Source of the DNA: Hydractinia symbiolongicarpus
Taxonomy: Eukaryota > Cnidaria > Hydrozoa > Anthoathecata > Hydractiniidae
Assembly (NCBI RefSeq): GCF_029227915.1
Contig: NC_079884.1
Coordinates: 13,826,001 to 13,890,000, forward strand
DNA: 64,000 nucleotides
Direction: 5' to 3'
A program made the position numbers and the translations under genes. The notes under the pieces were generated by a model. It was not told the origin of the DNA, ran no database searches, and saw nothing but the letters and a program-made list of their open reading frames with translations. Positions 13,784 through 25,089 of the stretch are shown here, piece after piece (positions within the stretch are counted from its first letter, which is position 1; every line of letters starts with the position of its first letter).

Positions 13784-13795
13784 CTAAATGAAAAA
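13784..13795 (-). promoter_or_regulatory. Splice acceptor 11 nt before the TUBGCP2 start codon
   Basis: On the minus strand a CCTTTTTTCATTTAG acceptor precedes the ATG by 11 nt. It implies a 5' UTR intron or a spliced-leader trans-splice site. Confidence 0.55.
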
Positions 13796-14444
13796 AGGGT
13801 TTAAAATCCACAGTTGCAAGTTTGAGACAATTTCCTACAGCAATTCAGAGATACTGCAGTTGAATCTTAAGCTCAATTATTTGGATAAAATTTAAAGTAA
13901 ATAAGAAACAACACACATTAAAGAAGCTTTACAATACACTTATATAACACAACACATATCTACCCCAGATTCGCAGTAAACATTCTAACAAAGGCAAAAC
14001 AATAATTGAGAAAATCAATAGACATCTTCAAAGAGAATTTGACTGTAATTGAAGATAAAAAGATTTATAACTAAGATCTAAAGAAATTAGACAGGTGGCA
14101 AGCCTGTGTTCCGCTGTGTACAATCTATACACTCCCTTGCTCTTTGCATATACAATACATAAAGTGAATCATCACCGAATGAGAACAGAGTTCACATATA
14201 TACACCATTCTAACATAAAGGCAACAACAACTCGTTGTTTACATTAACATGCAGTGTATTTTGCGATTCTACATTTCATATATAAAAAAAAAGATAAAAA
14301 ACAGACCACCACAAATAAAAATTAATTTAATTTAAGGAAGATAAGACAGAGTTTATAAAACACATTGCAAGCAAAACCACAGCTTTTTAATATAAAAGTA
14401 ATATCGTAAAATTCTGAACACAAAAGAAAGAACATAAAAAACAC
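13796..14444. other. Intergenic spacer between TUBGCP2 and EIPR1
   Basis: About 650 bp of AT-rich DNA. It should hold the EIPR1 3' UTR (minus strand) and the TUBGCP2 promoter or outron. No ORF of interest is seen. Confidence 0.5.
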
Positions 14445-15581
14445 TTAAAGCAAAATTTTATATTTTTCAGCCCTAGGTACACGATTAACAACAAGTCGTC
14501 CATCATACGAAAGAGATGCAAACACCCATGGATCTGCACTAGACCATTCCACGGCATACACACTATCCTCGTGTTCATCAAAAGTACTAATGACACGGTC
14601 AACATCTGGTACTTTTTCATTATCATCTTCATCCTCGTCTATATGACCATAAGGTTCTGACGACAGCGATGCAATGTTAGACAATATTACACGACTGTCA
14701 CTACTAGATGTTAACACCAATTGATCATGAAAGTTGTTGTATCTTACACTCCACACCCAATGGGAGTGGTCTGCACGAATCATTAAAGGTTCATGTGTAT
14801 TTCTAGTATCCCAAAACTTAACTTTACAATCATCCGAACAACTTGCAAAATAATACTGTTTGTTCGGATTGAAATCAAGGTCTCTAATCATTTGACTGTG
14901 CGCGTTTTCAATAGTAAACGAAGGAGACATACTTCTCAAGTCATACCCTTTTATTGACGTATCAATACCTGTAGCAATCTGTGACCCTCCATGATGGGGG
15001 TTGAATCGACCAACATTGAAATGAAGTTGTGCTTTGCCATCTAATGTTATGGTATCAGTGTGACGCACCTCACCACTATTTGAAATCCATAAATCAACAT
15101 GGCGCTCGGAGATGGTTAACATTTTGTTACTGTCACCACATGGATTCCATAAAACCTTTTTAACATCACCATGCCCGGTTTCTAAATCAGATACACAACG
15201 TAATGAAGTGTAGTTACTGGAGGAGCCATCATTTGACATATCGTTGAACGCAGGTGGCTCCATTTCATCAAGTGGAGGCATTCTCCACACAGAAGCTCTC
15301 GTGCATGTCTTTCCATCTTTGATGGTGTTATAACATGTTGCTAAAATGTTTTTATCTGCTGGACATGCATCAATGTTCCATATTTCTCCAGGAGAATGAA
15401 GAAAGATGTACTTGCTTATAATGTTACTTTCATCGTCAAAATCAATTAGGTGAATTTGATTATCTGACTTTAAGGATTGTGTGCCCACAAGAAATCGAAT
15501 TGATTCTGTTTCACCTTGTTGAGCGCATAACGATCTTGCTTGGTATTCTACACCATAAATAACTGGAGCATCATCATTCAT
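14445..15581 (-). CDS. EIPR1: EARP and GARP complex-interacting protein 1 (TSSC1), WD40 protein
   Basis: One uninterrupted 378-codon exon encodes a protein that aligns along its whole length with human EIPR1 (387 aa). It has the start motif [14 protein letters not shown] and [11 protein letters not shown] repeats include [27 protein letters not shown] and [11 protein letters not shown], and the C-terminus is [20 protein letters not shown]1 is a beta-propeller that binds the GARP and EARP tethering complexes and acts in endosome-to-Golgi and recycling traffic. An upstream in-frame ATG at 15605 was rejected because a TTTAG acceptor lies between it and this start, leaving only four leader bases (GAAA). 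The gene lies in tandem behind TUBGCP2's promoter on the same strand. The absence of coding introns is notable, but the frame is intact and carries no sign of decay. Confidence 0.95.
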   Translation of the reverse strand: MNDDAPVIYGVEYQARSLCAQQGETESIRFLVGTQSLKSDNQIHLIDFDDESNIISKYIFLHSPGEIWNIDACPADKNILATCYNTIKDGKTCTRASVWRMPPLDEMEPPAFNDMSNDGSSSNYTSLRCVSDLETGHGDVKKVLWNPCGDSNKMLTISERHVDLWISNSGEVRHTDTITLDGKAQLHFNVGRFNPHHGGSQIATGIDTSIKGYDLRSMSPSFTIENAHSQMIRDLDFNPNKQYYFASCSDDCKVKFWDTRNTHEPLMIRADHSHWVWSVRYNNFHDQLVLTSSSDSRVILSNIASLSSEPYGHIDEDEDDNEKVPDVDRVISTFDEHEDSVYAVEWSSADPWVFASLSYDGRLVVNRVPRAEKYKILL

Positions 15582-15585
15582 TTTC

Positions 15586-15600
15586 CTAAATAAAGTATTA
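15586..15600 (-). promoter_or_regulatory. Splice acceptor 4 nt before the EIPR1 start codon
   Basis: Minus-strand ATACTTTATTTAG is followed by GAAA and the ATG. A four-base leader is too short for a normal exon by itself. This suggests a 5' UTR intron with a tiny second exon part, or trans-splicing of a leader. Confidence 0.6.
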
Positions 15601-15605
15601 ATCAA

Positions 15606-17039
15606 ATTTCACTTAGTGCTTTGTCAATAGATCGGCACAAAACAAATCCTTCTTTCAAGAAGAAATAATGAAAAAAACTACAAATATGTTTTTATGTAAT
15701 AAAAACTTTCTTACATATCCCCAAAAAGACATAATTGCATTAAGGGTGGCTTGCGTTGTCGAAAAAAAGGCAACTTAGTTCATACATATTTGTTAATTTT
15801 TTACGTCAGACGGATAGAGCTCAGCCAAGACTTGCAAGGATGCACTTACTCCTTGGTCTTCCAAGAGGAATTATAATTTATTGCAAGTTTTCAGTGATAA
15901 AGAAGACAAGTTAAATTCCAGTAGAACAATATCATCATAGCAAAAATAATTTTTAACAATTTAATTACATGCAAAAGTATGTAGACAAAGAAAAACTTTG
16001 AGACTATTTATGTTTCGTTGTGCTATCCCTAAATCCCTTCCATTACACTTTATTGCCCGTAATCATTTGAAGTTTCATTTTCAAATATAAGTGTTGATAC
16101 AAAATAGCACAAGAAAAAATCCATAATAAAGTTGAATACACGTAATACTTATTTTTTCTAAGTAATAACTCATGTTTAAAACTCTGATAAAGATATCTAT
16201 TTCAAAATATGGGGATAAAATTACTTTTAGGTAATTATAGGAGACACAGTTTAGCACTCTTTCACTGCGTCGAATGCGTTTTTTTTACATCTCTGCAGAC
16301 TTACATCACACAAGTTAATATTTTACCAAACAGAAAGTCCTTATTGACACTGTCATTGTGGCAACCGTAGGACTACTTTAACCTTAAATATTTTAAGAAC
16401 GAAAGTTTACAAATATAAAAAAATTAACACAGTTACGCACAGCTTGTTATTAATCATTAGTTATCCTTTTATTATGACGATATACCTACTTTGCAAGGCA
16501 AAAATTTAAATAAATCAGTTGAAATAACGTTAGCATCATCTTTTTAGATATTTTTTTTAATTATAGGCGTTCTAACAGTTAGTTAGGTGATTAAGTCAAA
16601 TTAGTAGTTTATGTGTGGAGTGATAGGGTATTTCTAAAACTAAGATTGAAGAAATTCTGTCCTTCTTATCATAAAACAGTTTTTTTAAGAATGCTCAAAA
16701 TTTACAATGTTTTAAATGGAATCGGCAACAACAATAATAATGTTGATTGCCTGTGACTTAGCCCCTAATTCTTAACAAAGCAATTACATTCGCTTAAAAC
16801 CGGTTTGTTTGCTTTGGGGGACTGTTTCATAGCTGTCGTTGTTGAAATTGTAGAAAATATTTATAACTGCTCTTGGCTGGCACTGACTTGGCACAGAGTT
16901 TTTTTCAAAAAAAAATAATGTTGGTGGTTTCTTGTGTTTTTTTTTTTCTAAAGTGAAACTTCTTACAACGTCAAAACGTCACTGCTATATGGCACATCTA
17001 TTTTAGATGTCAACAAAAATTAGCAGTAAAGAATCGTGT
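15606..17039. other. Intergenic DNA upstream of EIPR1
   Basis: AT-rich sequence presumably including the EIPR1 promoter. I see no ORF, repeat or RNA gene in it. Confidence 0.4.
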
Positions 17040-18235
17040 GCCAACCGCCACACACCCTAACCCAGTCAAAATATTTACCCTCCCATTCCACTCTCACCTA
17101 CATGGTCTTAAGGTGAGTTCAGCTCCTTAAAAATTCAGTCCCCTCATTGAAACAACTTTAGCTCATCTAAACTCTCTCTGTGCCTTAGACTGGCGTTACA
17201 CATCCACTTAACCATTCTCATATTATTCCTTTCTAAACGGTTCGCTGCCCATGTCTCACTATTGTACAACATGACACTTCTTACACAGGCCTCATGCAAC
17301 CTACCTTTTACCCCAATTTACAAGACTCTGCTAGCCAACAAAGGAAGTAACTCTCTGACCTTTTTCCAAGCAGAACCTATCCGGCAAGTAACACTTCTTC
17401 CAACACCCCCTTCACTGCCCAACATATCACCCACGTAACAGAAGTTCTCAACTACCTCTAACGAGCCACTGTTGTGCATCATTGAAGCTGGAAATACTTA
17501 ATTCTCTATAATCTCACCTTTGCAATGCTTGCATACAAACTGAATGTCAGGTCTTAACTTTCCACCAATACTATATGTACCCAATGCTTGCAAGTCTGAC
17601 AAAAAATTGAGTCACTACCAACCCCTTTCCTGCAAACTCCACAAGGCCACTTTCCAATTACAAGGTCACACTTGGCTGCAATGCTACTAATCATGACTTT
17701 AGACTTTGCTGTGTTTACCCTGGGCCCTTTCTCTTCTAGTTCTTTCTTCCACTTCTCAAACTTTTCAACTAATTCTTCCATCGACTCTCCTATGAGAACC
17801 AAATCACCTGCATACATACAATAACTCCCTGGACAACCTGTTCTGAACTCCATCGAAAGCGCTTTTAAGACTAGAACAAACAACAAAGGACTAAGTACAG
17901 AACCCTGATGTACACAAACATTTACACTAAATTCATCACTAAGTGAATCGTTAATCCTGACACGACTTCTAGCATTGCTGTACATAGACTGTACCATCGT
18001 AACTAGCCACTCATCCACACCTAATTTTCTCATAGCCCACCAAATAACTTTAACTTTACGTGGCACTCTATCAAAAGCTTTCTCTAAATCTACAAAGGCA
18101 AAATAGAGATTCTTTCTCTTTCCTAAATACTTTTCCTGAAGCTGTCTGAGTAAAAATATTGCATCTGTAGTGCCACGCCCTGGAACAAAACCAAATTGCA
18201 TTTTATCTATATTAATTCTTTCTCTAAGTAACTTT
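17040..18235 (-). pseudogene. Truncated LINE (non-LTR retrotransposon) reverse transcriptase
   Basis: The minus strand reads a reverse transcriptase palm, with QFGFVPGRGTTDAIFLLRQ, then FAFVDLEKAFDRVPR and a HQGSVLSPLLFVLVL motif. An active-site region follows that reads MYAGDLVLI near 17805-17830 instead of the usual YADD, so a catalytic Asp is replaced by Gly. It continues into a Cys-rich segment (C-x2-C, C-x2-C-x2-H) and, after stops, into the typical C-terminal region ending near 17040. The 5' part, including any endonuclease domain, is missing beyond 18235. It is therefore a 5'-truncated, inactive copy. Clade assignment (CR1- or Jockey-like) is uncertain. Confidence 0.85.
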
Positions 18236-18239
18236 TTAT

Positions 18240-18534
18240 AGTAACTCTAAGTATGTAACTTATCAATTGTTTAATAAATTATATACACAAACATTGTAAA
18301 TGGCTTTGTTCTAGGTTTAAATTTTAGTTAGTTTTTTTGATGTTTGAAGGTTTATTTCCAGAATTTTTATAAACACAATTTTACACCCCTCCCATTTTTA
18401 AACTGAGTACTCTACAATGTTTGTTATTGAATCAAAGCACTCACTAGGCAGTGATGTATCCGAAGAGGAAATTTTGGGTTTTGAGGTCCTTAGATTGCAG
18501 GAAAATAACTTTGCAGCACTGAAACAGCAAAAGT
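18240..18534. other. Short AT-rich spacer, nothing recognised
   Basis: Lies between the LINE fragment and the first 52-bp array. No feature is seen. Confidence 0.4.
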
Positions 18535-18800
18535 TTTTTATCGCTGTTCTTCGTTCTTTAACTTTCTAAAAAATCATTTCTATAGCAGTTTTTCATTTTT
18601 AAATTTTTAAAACACGATTGAAAAAAACTTTTCTATAGCGGTTTTTCATTTTTAAAATTTTAAAATGCGATCTAAAAAAACATTTCTATTGCCGTTTTTC
18701 GTTTTTAAACTTTTAAAATGCGATCTAATAAAACATTTCTATTGTCGCTTTTCGTTTTTAAACTTTAAAAATGGGATCTAAAAAAACGTTTCTATTGCTG
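18535..18800. repeat. About five degenerate copies of a 52-bp unit, reverse orientation
   Basis: Units contain AAAAACATTTCTATTGCCG, TTTTTCGTTTTTAAAC and TTTTAAAATGCGATCT. They are the reverse complement of the larger array at 19440-20112. They lie outside the left terminal repeat of the 18991-20352 element and diverge most at the left. Confidence 0.85.
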
Positions 18801-19099
18801 TTTTTCATTCTTAAACGCTTACATCTGAACTGTACTGTATACAGTAGATATACACTGGCATTGCCTACCCAATTTTCCTCACACGGCATGGGTTGACCTG
18901 GCCGCTGTGGTAAAGTACTTTTTAAACATGCTTCTGCTTTAGACCAAACCACGGATCAATCAGCAGTATAATTTGTGGTGTCAAAGCTTAGGGGTCATCT
19001 ACAAAATTCGTAGCAATTCGTATCAAAAAAATTCGTATATGCTACACGAATTTTCTTTTGCCATACAGTAATTAAATTCGTATGAAATTTTTCTAAATT

Positions 19100-19335
19100 C
19101 GTATAAAATTCGTATGAGTTTTAAATTAAATTTGTATGAGTTTTAAATTAAATTCGTATGAGTTTTAAATTAAATTCATATGAGTTTTAAATTAACTTCG
19201 TATGAGTTTTAAATTAAATTCGTATGAGTTTTAAATTAAATTCGTATGAGTTTAAAAAAATTTGTATGAGTTTTAAATTAAATTCGTATAAGTTTTAAAT
19301 TAAATTCGTATGAGTTAAATTCGTACGAGTTTAAC
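19100..19335. repeat. 22-bp tandem array, about 9-10 copies
   Basis: The unit ATTCGTATGAGTTTTAAATT plus two A/T bases repeats with few changes. Its ATTCGTATGA core also recurs near the right end of the element (20120-20220), so it probably arose by expanding subterminal motifs. Confidence 0.85.
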
Positions 19336-19439
19336 AAAAAATTCGTATGAGATTTTAATTAGATGCGTATGGTCTTAAAAAAAAGAAAATCGTTTGACAT
19401 TGTATTAAATTCGTATATGAGTTTCAAAAAAAAATATTT

Positions 19440-20112
19440 TTTTACATCGCATTTTAAAAGTTTTAAAACGAAAAACGGTGATAGAAATGTTTTTTTAGAT
19501 TGCATTTTAAAAGTTTAAAAACGAAAAACGGCGATAGAAATGTTTTTTTAGATCGCATTTTAAAAGTTTTAAAACGAAAAACGGCGATAGAAATGTTTTT
19601 TTAGATCGCATTTTAAAAGTTTAAAAACGAAAAACGGCGAATGAAATGTTTTTTTTAGATCGCATTTCAAAAGTTTAAAAACGAAAAACGGCGAATGAAA
19701 TGTTTTTTTAGATCCCATTTTAAAAGTTTTAAAACGAAAAACGGCGATAGAAATGTTTTTTTAGATTGCATGTTAAAAGTTGAAAAACGAAAAATGGCGA
19801 TAGCAATTTTTTTTTTAGATCGCATTTTAAAAGTTTAAAAACGACAAACGGCGATAGAAATGTTTTTTTAGATCGCATTTTAAAAGTTTAAAAACGAAAA
19901 ACGACGAATGAAATGTTTTTTTTAGATCGCATTTTAAAAGTTTTAAAACGAAAAACGGCGATAGAAATGTTTTTTTAGATCGCATTTTAAAAGTTTAAAA
20001 ACGAAAAACGGCGAATGAAATGTTTTTTTTAGATCGCATTTTAAAAGTTGAAAAACGAAAAACGGCGATAGAAATGTTTTTTTAGTTCGCATTTTAAAAG
20101 TTTAAAAACGAA
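19440..20112. repeat. 52-bp tandem array, about 13 copies
   Basis: The unit contains TAGATCGCATTTTAAAAGTT, then AAAAACGAAAAACGGCGATA and GAAATG followed by a T-run, with a period of 52-53 bp. Copies are more uniform than the inverted array at 18535-18800. A GATAGAAATG versus AATGAAATG variant alternates through the array. Confidence 0.9.
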
Positions 20113-20355
20113 ATATAATTCTTATGAAAATTCGTATAAAAGAGAATATAATTCGTATGACAATTCGTATGAAAGAGAATATAATTCGTATGACAATTCG
20201 TATGAAAATCGTATAAAATCTGTATTAGATTTTTTAAAAATCGTATAACTATTTAACACCATACGAATTGTATACGATTTTTATACGAATTAAAAGCAAT
20301 TAAATTTGTATATATTTGTATAAAATATCATACGAAATTTGTAGACGACCCCTTA

Positions 20356-21339
20356 GTGGCTATAAATCTTGCACTTTGTGCATAAAAGGATAGAAAAGAC
20401 GTAGTTGGTTTTAAAGAGCATGGAGAAGCCTTTAACTAATTCAGCGATTCGGTTCAGCTTTGTTGCCGTAGTGATCATTGACATTTTGCTTAATTGACAA
20501 ATCACATTTGTGCTATATCCACCATTTTTAAAATTTCGCAGGGTGAAAACAAACCTGGTTCATACAAAAGAATGCTAAAAAATGTGGAAATAGAAGAATA
20601 ATTAGCTAACGAAAGGTAACCACAATAAAAATCTGTCTGGAAATGATACTTAGCTATCTAGACTTTCCTCCAAAAAATTATCTGTGCTCAAACTTCCTAA
20701 CATTTTTCTTAAAAGTCCAAAACGTGTCTAGCACTTCACTCTCTTCACCTCAAGTACGGAAACTTTTCACCTCCAAAATAATTATGACGTCAAACCGAAT
20801 CGCCAAATACATAGAATCACAGTCCCGATATTTACTTGCGCACACATATAAGTAATTACGTAATACCTGTGATGCACACACACTTTTGGAGGTAAAAATG
20901 TAAACAAACCAAGTGGACACGGAGGAAAACGATCAAAACAAAAAAATCCACAATACAAACGTTGGGGTAATTTAAGTTTCAAGATTTATTCACAATATGT
21001 TTTAACCATGCTGTACTTGCAAAATTTTAACATTTCCCCAAAAAAACATGCATGCATCCAAGACGGTTTTTTAGCTTGGTGTGTCCAAGATTCGAACCAA
21101 ACCTTCCATAGTTTTTTGGCTTTTTTGATTAAGGGCCTTCAGAGAGACAACGATTTCGGAAGGACTGAGTAACACCGCAGGGACATCATATAACACATTT
21201 CAGATGAAAGAGAGAAAAACACAAACTAGCTAAACGCCACATTTTGACAACTGCTACCGCCATATTGTCTTAATTCTGTATGTTTCGAATTCGCCGGTGC
21301 CGATACCGCGGTCTTTGGAAAAAATCCTTGAGGGAGGGG
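20356..21339. other. Unassigned DNA left of the virus-like block
   Basis: Contains a short palindrome, TTTTCACCTCCAAAA near 20767 and TTTTGGAGGTAAAAA near 20884. A G-run lies near 21335. No gene or element end could be identified. Confidence 0.3.
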
Positions 21340-23160
21340 GGGGGAGTTCGTTAGGTACAGTTACTTTTATTTGGGCAAGTTTTTCTCTTCAAATTTTCAC
21401 CCTTGAAGCCCTATACTAACCTTGTCCAAAGGCTGTTCTACAATTATGATATTCTGACGGAGTCGTACCAGCACGATGCAGAATATATACAAGTGACAAA
21501 ATATCGAAAGACACAGTCTCAAGATTATGGTGGCGAAAAGGACAACGAGTTAATGTTTCTGACGATTCCTTGGTATTAAGAAGTTTTTTACGCCCTGGGA
21601 TGAGCTACGATAGATGGGGCGATTTCCTGGAATGTAGGTTGGAGCAGCTGGTGTTTCCGTACGAGTAGGTAACGAGGTGCGAAAAGCTGAACCACGTAGG
21701 ACCTGTTGCACACAAGTACTTCTACAGCAGTCTTAGCGGAAAATCACGAGAGTACGAGACATTTCAAGAGAAGTTCTACAGTCGAGGTTGTGTCACTGGT
21801 TGCGAGACAAGACAGGGTTTCAGCACTATGACTACGAAATAGAGATCTTGAAGGATGCGGGAGTATCTTAGGCGTGTCAATAAGGTAAGTGTTAAACAAG
21901 GCACTCAGACTGAATGCCAAGATAAATTTACATGCACCAGGAGAACCTTGTAGCACAAGTGCAAGGACTCATGCTTCAGCAAGGCATGTAAGGATTGTAG
22001 GGAGGTGCAAGAGGCCTACACGAAAGGTACCAAACACCAAACTTACGAGTTTTTGCAGACAGAGATTGTTGGTGGCCTGCTATCGTGTTCTGTAGGTATC
22101 ACGAGAGAGATATCACAGAAATAAAATCTTGCTTTTGCAAGGAATCACAAACGTGTTAAACAGTGCTGACATTAGACGCCAACATGCTGTATCCTTGCAC
22201 TCTGATGCACGACTCCCCCTGCTGTAAAGAAAAGCTGACTTGGGTCCCTAAACCAACAGCAAGTCACAAAGGTTTGCATAACGCAACAGTGTCCGGGTTT
22301 GTACAGGTTGACATTGCGGTCTCCCCCCTCCATCCGCGAGCTCCATTAGACATTCAGGGAAATGGCACCACTCTTTGTAGCGAAGGAGATACATGAAGTT
22401 CAAATCCCTCAGCATGTGCACAAGTATTTGAAAGCAACAGGACGGAAACGCATCCTCGGCACACGTAAGCTCCTTGGCTTGATGAAAAATCCTGCTGTAT
22501 ACACCTGCTTTCAGGTGGTACCTGGACCATGGGTTGAACGTGACAGCTTCTCAACAGTTCCTCAAATACTAGCGTGTTAAGCCGTTTGCATTATTTTCCG
22601 AGGTAATTACAGACGCTGGAAGACAGGCAGATACAGATCGTGAGAGGCGGATAACTGAAGATACGGAAAAGCTGAAGACGTACTCGTTCTACGGGAAGAT
22701 TATCGAGGATGTCGCTAGGCATGCGAATACAACCTTTACGAGAGACAAAAAGAAGGTTAATCAAGCCATGAAATCCCAGTATCTCGAAGACCTCGAGAAA
22801 ATAGGAGATGCCTGCGAGATTAGAGAGGATAAACACAAGATGAGTATCGATAGAATCAATCAACCGGTATTTATAGGCTCTAGGATGGTTGCTCTGACAG
22901 AAGAAGGAAAAGATGGCACCAAGTTCTTGTCGAAAAAGCAAAACGCCATGATTCGGCAGCGGTATATTAACGCTTTAAAAAGCCAACAAGATATCGAGAA
23001 AAACCGGTCTTGTGTACATGAGCAAGGAATAGTAACTTACGAGTAACCAAGCTGGGTCGATCGGCGTTTTACGACAATGTTGTGTTCTACACGATGGTAT
23101 ACACACCGTATCCTTGAAATTGAAACGAGTCCAACGAATTTTGTGTATGCCGTGTGTATA
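21340..23160 (+). pseudogene. Decayed type-B DNA polymerase of a Polinton/adintovirus-like element
   Basis: Coding-like plus-strand sequence falls into successive frame fragments, open at about 21361-21576, 22362-22580 and 22600-23046, with homologous-looking pieces between. The clearest part carries the polymerase motif SFYGK (residues of the conserved NSxYGK element) near 22690. Further on, a thumb-region stretch ends in HEQGIVTYE near 23030. Both fit the family-B polymerases encoded by Polintons and related animal virus-like elements. Multiple stops and frame changes, from the TAA at 21577 onward, show it cannot make a full polymerase. The palm sequence carrying the catalytic YxDTDS motif appears to be missing between the two recognised parts. 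Such enzymes replicate the element by protein priming. No terminal inverted repeat was found. Confidence 0.75.
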
Positions 23161-23229
23161 ACACACAAATAGACATGGGAAGTACGCAATGTAAAAACTC
23201 TTTATCTGTAATTTTCTGGGTGAGCCGAT

Positions 23230-23605
23230 GTGCTGGACAACTGGCGAAAACGTGCATTAAGTGCTTGGCTTTTGCAAAAGCGCGAAAAAGAAGGCAAGGG
23301 AGCGCAACAAGAAAACAAAGGAACCAATGCCACTATTGGGATCGTACATGATGCCTTAAGGTATGATACGAAGATAGCCACCACAGAGTATCTGGGATGC
23401 AATGTAGTAACGCTTATGAAGCATATCTAGTCACAGTTTACTGGCGGAATGAACTGGGGAATAGAGAGCTGTGGAAGTTCGATCACAAAGTACCGATAAA
23501 ATACAGAGAGAACGAGGTATACCCTAGCGAGGAAGAATAAATCGCAAGGTTGCACTACACTAACATGCAGCCTATGTGGGTAAGGGAGAATCAAGCGAAA
23601 GGCCA
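23230..23605 (+). pseudogene. Broken HNH endonuclease
   Basis: Downstream of the polymerase remnant a coding-like stretch carries LGCNVVTLMKHI near 23395, an SQFTGGMNW motif, then a KFDHKVPI core and HYTNMQPMW. This is the order seen in HNH nucleases of phages and large DNA viruses, whose DH-x-P and N-x2-P motifs form the metal-binding site. It is broken by an in-frame TAG at 23428-23430, a frame change near 23457 and a TAA near 23538. It probably belonged to the same virus-like element as the polymerase. A homing-endonuclease origin is an alternative. Confidence 0.75.
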
Positions 23606-24115
23606 GCGATAAATTTCTAAATAGTTTAAGTTAACAGAAGCACAACTCAAAGTCACGCCGCATGAGTATAAAGCGGTAAAAAATATCAAACGCATTTGTC
23701 ACTTCTATTTAAATACGCGTAAACATATTTGAACTATCGAGGGTTTTCTATGTGAATGTGCAAGAAGTATGCGCGGCAATGCGTTGATTATGACACGTGC
23801 AATACTCAAAGTAATACTAAATGGGCTAAATGGGTATACACAAACTTCGAAATATACTAGAATCGAAGTGCCGTAGGAGTGATGGATGTTATGCGCGGAC
23901 AAGATCATAACTATCCAAGTCAGGCTGTCTCGTCCCAGATTTTACCACACTTGTGTCATGCCGGTAAAATTGTGCCAAATGTTGGGAAATAAGGCTAGCA
24001 AATATGTCGGTAAAAATGCAAGCCATCTCTGAAATATCGTTTTTTATTTTTTAACATACCACCTGTGTGGACTATGGATAACCAGGGAAAAGGGAATAGT
24101 TTTATATCATAATAA

Positions 24116-24420
24116 ATGGGATCTATCAGCATACTCGTTGCAGTTGCATTAGCGTTCTCCGGAAAAAATTTCCTATGTGGTAGTGTATCTGGGTATGGTG
24201 CTAAAGAACGTAAAAGACACGATAAAGCCGTCGAACAACTGCAGGCTGCTTAAGCACAGTGGGTAAAAGATCGTCAAACCAATTTTGATTGGTTTACGCA
24301 AGAAAGAGTCTTGATCTTGTATGAAGAGTCTGCAGGCTTTGCGGCTGTAAAGCCAGAAGCAGCATCTTTGATCATATCCTCATGTGCAAATTAGAGGACG
24401 AACTGAAGCCTGTTGTCTAG
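24116..24420 (+). pseudogene. Small hydrophobic/coiled protein gene of the virus-like block, broken
   Basis: Starting at the ATG at 24116, the frame encodes a hydrophobic N-terminus (ISILVAVALAFSG) followed by a charged helical segment with KERKRHDKAVEQLQ. A TAA interrupts it near 24252, after which the same frame continues coding-like. The pattern of membrane anchor plus coiled coil suggests a virion or membrane protein of the element, but no family is firmly recognised. Confidence 0.4.
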
Positions 24421-24701
24421 CGCTGGTTGATAAAATGGCAAGTCTGTCTTAAGTTAAAACATCGTTCCTAGAGGGTTACTGACGGTGTTGCCGTAGTAAT
24501 CGTCTTTTCCTCGTCTGCCCTTTCATGGTGACTAGCTTTGACCTGTGGTACCCTGAGTTTTCAGCAATGCATCTCGCTAAAGCTGAGATATATCAACTTA
24601 ACAGGGAACCAGCTACTCTATGATGGTATAGAAATAACGAAAAAAGACGATTGGAAAAGCTGAATCAACAATGAAGAGAATGGAGCCAAAGAAAGCCCAG
24701 T

Positions 24702-25088
24702 TTGGAGTGTCAGGAGAACAACAGGAGATTTGACACGATAAATTTGCTAAAGCTACCGAGGACCTGGAAAAACCGCACGTTGAACGCTAGGCGGCACGCA
24801 AAGCTCATGGATTTTTATCAAACAACTTCAACCATTAAAGAGACGCTGATGAAGGTGGTGGAAGGTGACAAAATCCTTACTATAAGGCTTAAGATTTTGT
24901 CCCAGGAGCAAGCTATTACCATCGTGTTTATCATCAGCGGTCGTTATCTTGATATCGACCATCGTGCTTGCCGCTGCTGTTACAATAGTGCTAAAGTTGT
25001 AAAGTTTGTGGCGCGCCATCTGTATCTAGCTCTTGCCACTGTCGTGGCCCTGGTTGTAGGGAATGTAGGGAAGACGAAAAGGTCGTAA
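24702..25088 (+). other. ORF of 128 aa in the virus-like block, unrecognised
   Basis: This is the longest intact frame in the block. It is Lys/Arg-rich with a hydrophobic stretch near its C-terminus (LYLALATVVALVVG). No domain is recognised. Opposing minus-strand coding-like sequence starts just to its right, so it may lie near a convergent or divergent border. It may instead be a frame fragment of a decayed gene. Confidence 0.3.
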
Positions 25089-25089
25089 A

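Larger units (their letters stand above)
18991..20352. mobile_element. Non-autonomous TTA-flanked inverted-repeat element built of tandem arrays
   Basis: The left end GGGGTCATCTACAAAATTCG and the inverted right end GGGGTCGTCTACAAATTTCG match at about 20 of 22 terminal bases. TTA lies outside each end (18988-18990 and 20353-20355). A 3-bp TTA/TAA target duplication is typical of PIF/Harbinger transposons, so that superfamily is inferred. The 1362-bp interior has no coding capacity. It holds a 22-bp array, a 52-bp array and repeated ATTCGTATGA motifs near both ends. Confidence 0.7.

Noticed and set aside
13773-13811. In-frame upstream ATG giving TUBGCP2 a 13-residue longer N-terminus
   Set aside because: A good acceptor lies between it and the conserved MSEF start, so those codons are probably intron.
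15582-15605. Upstream ATG of EIPR1 adding eight residues
   Set aside because: A TTTAG acceptor lies between it and the conserved start; the extra residues have no counterpart in the family.
19440-20112. CRISPR-like array
   Set aside because: The 52-bp units are contiguous with no unique spacers, and the genome is animal.
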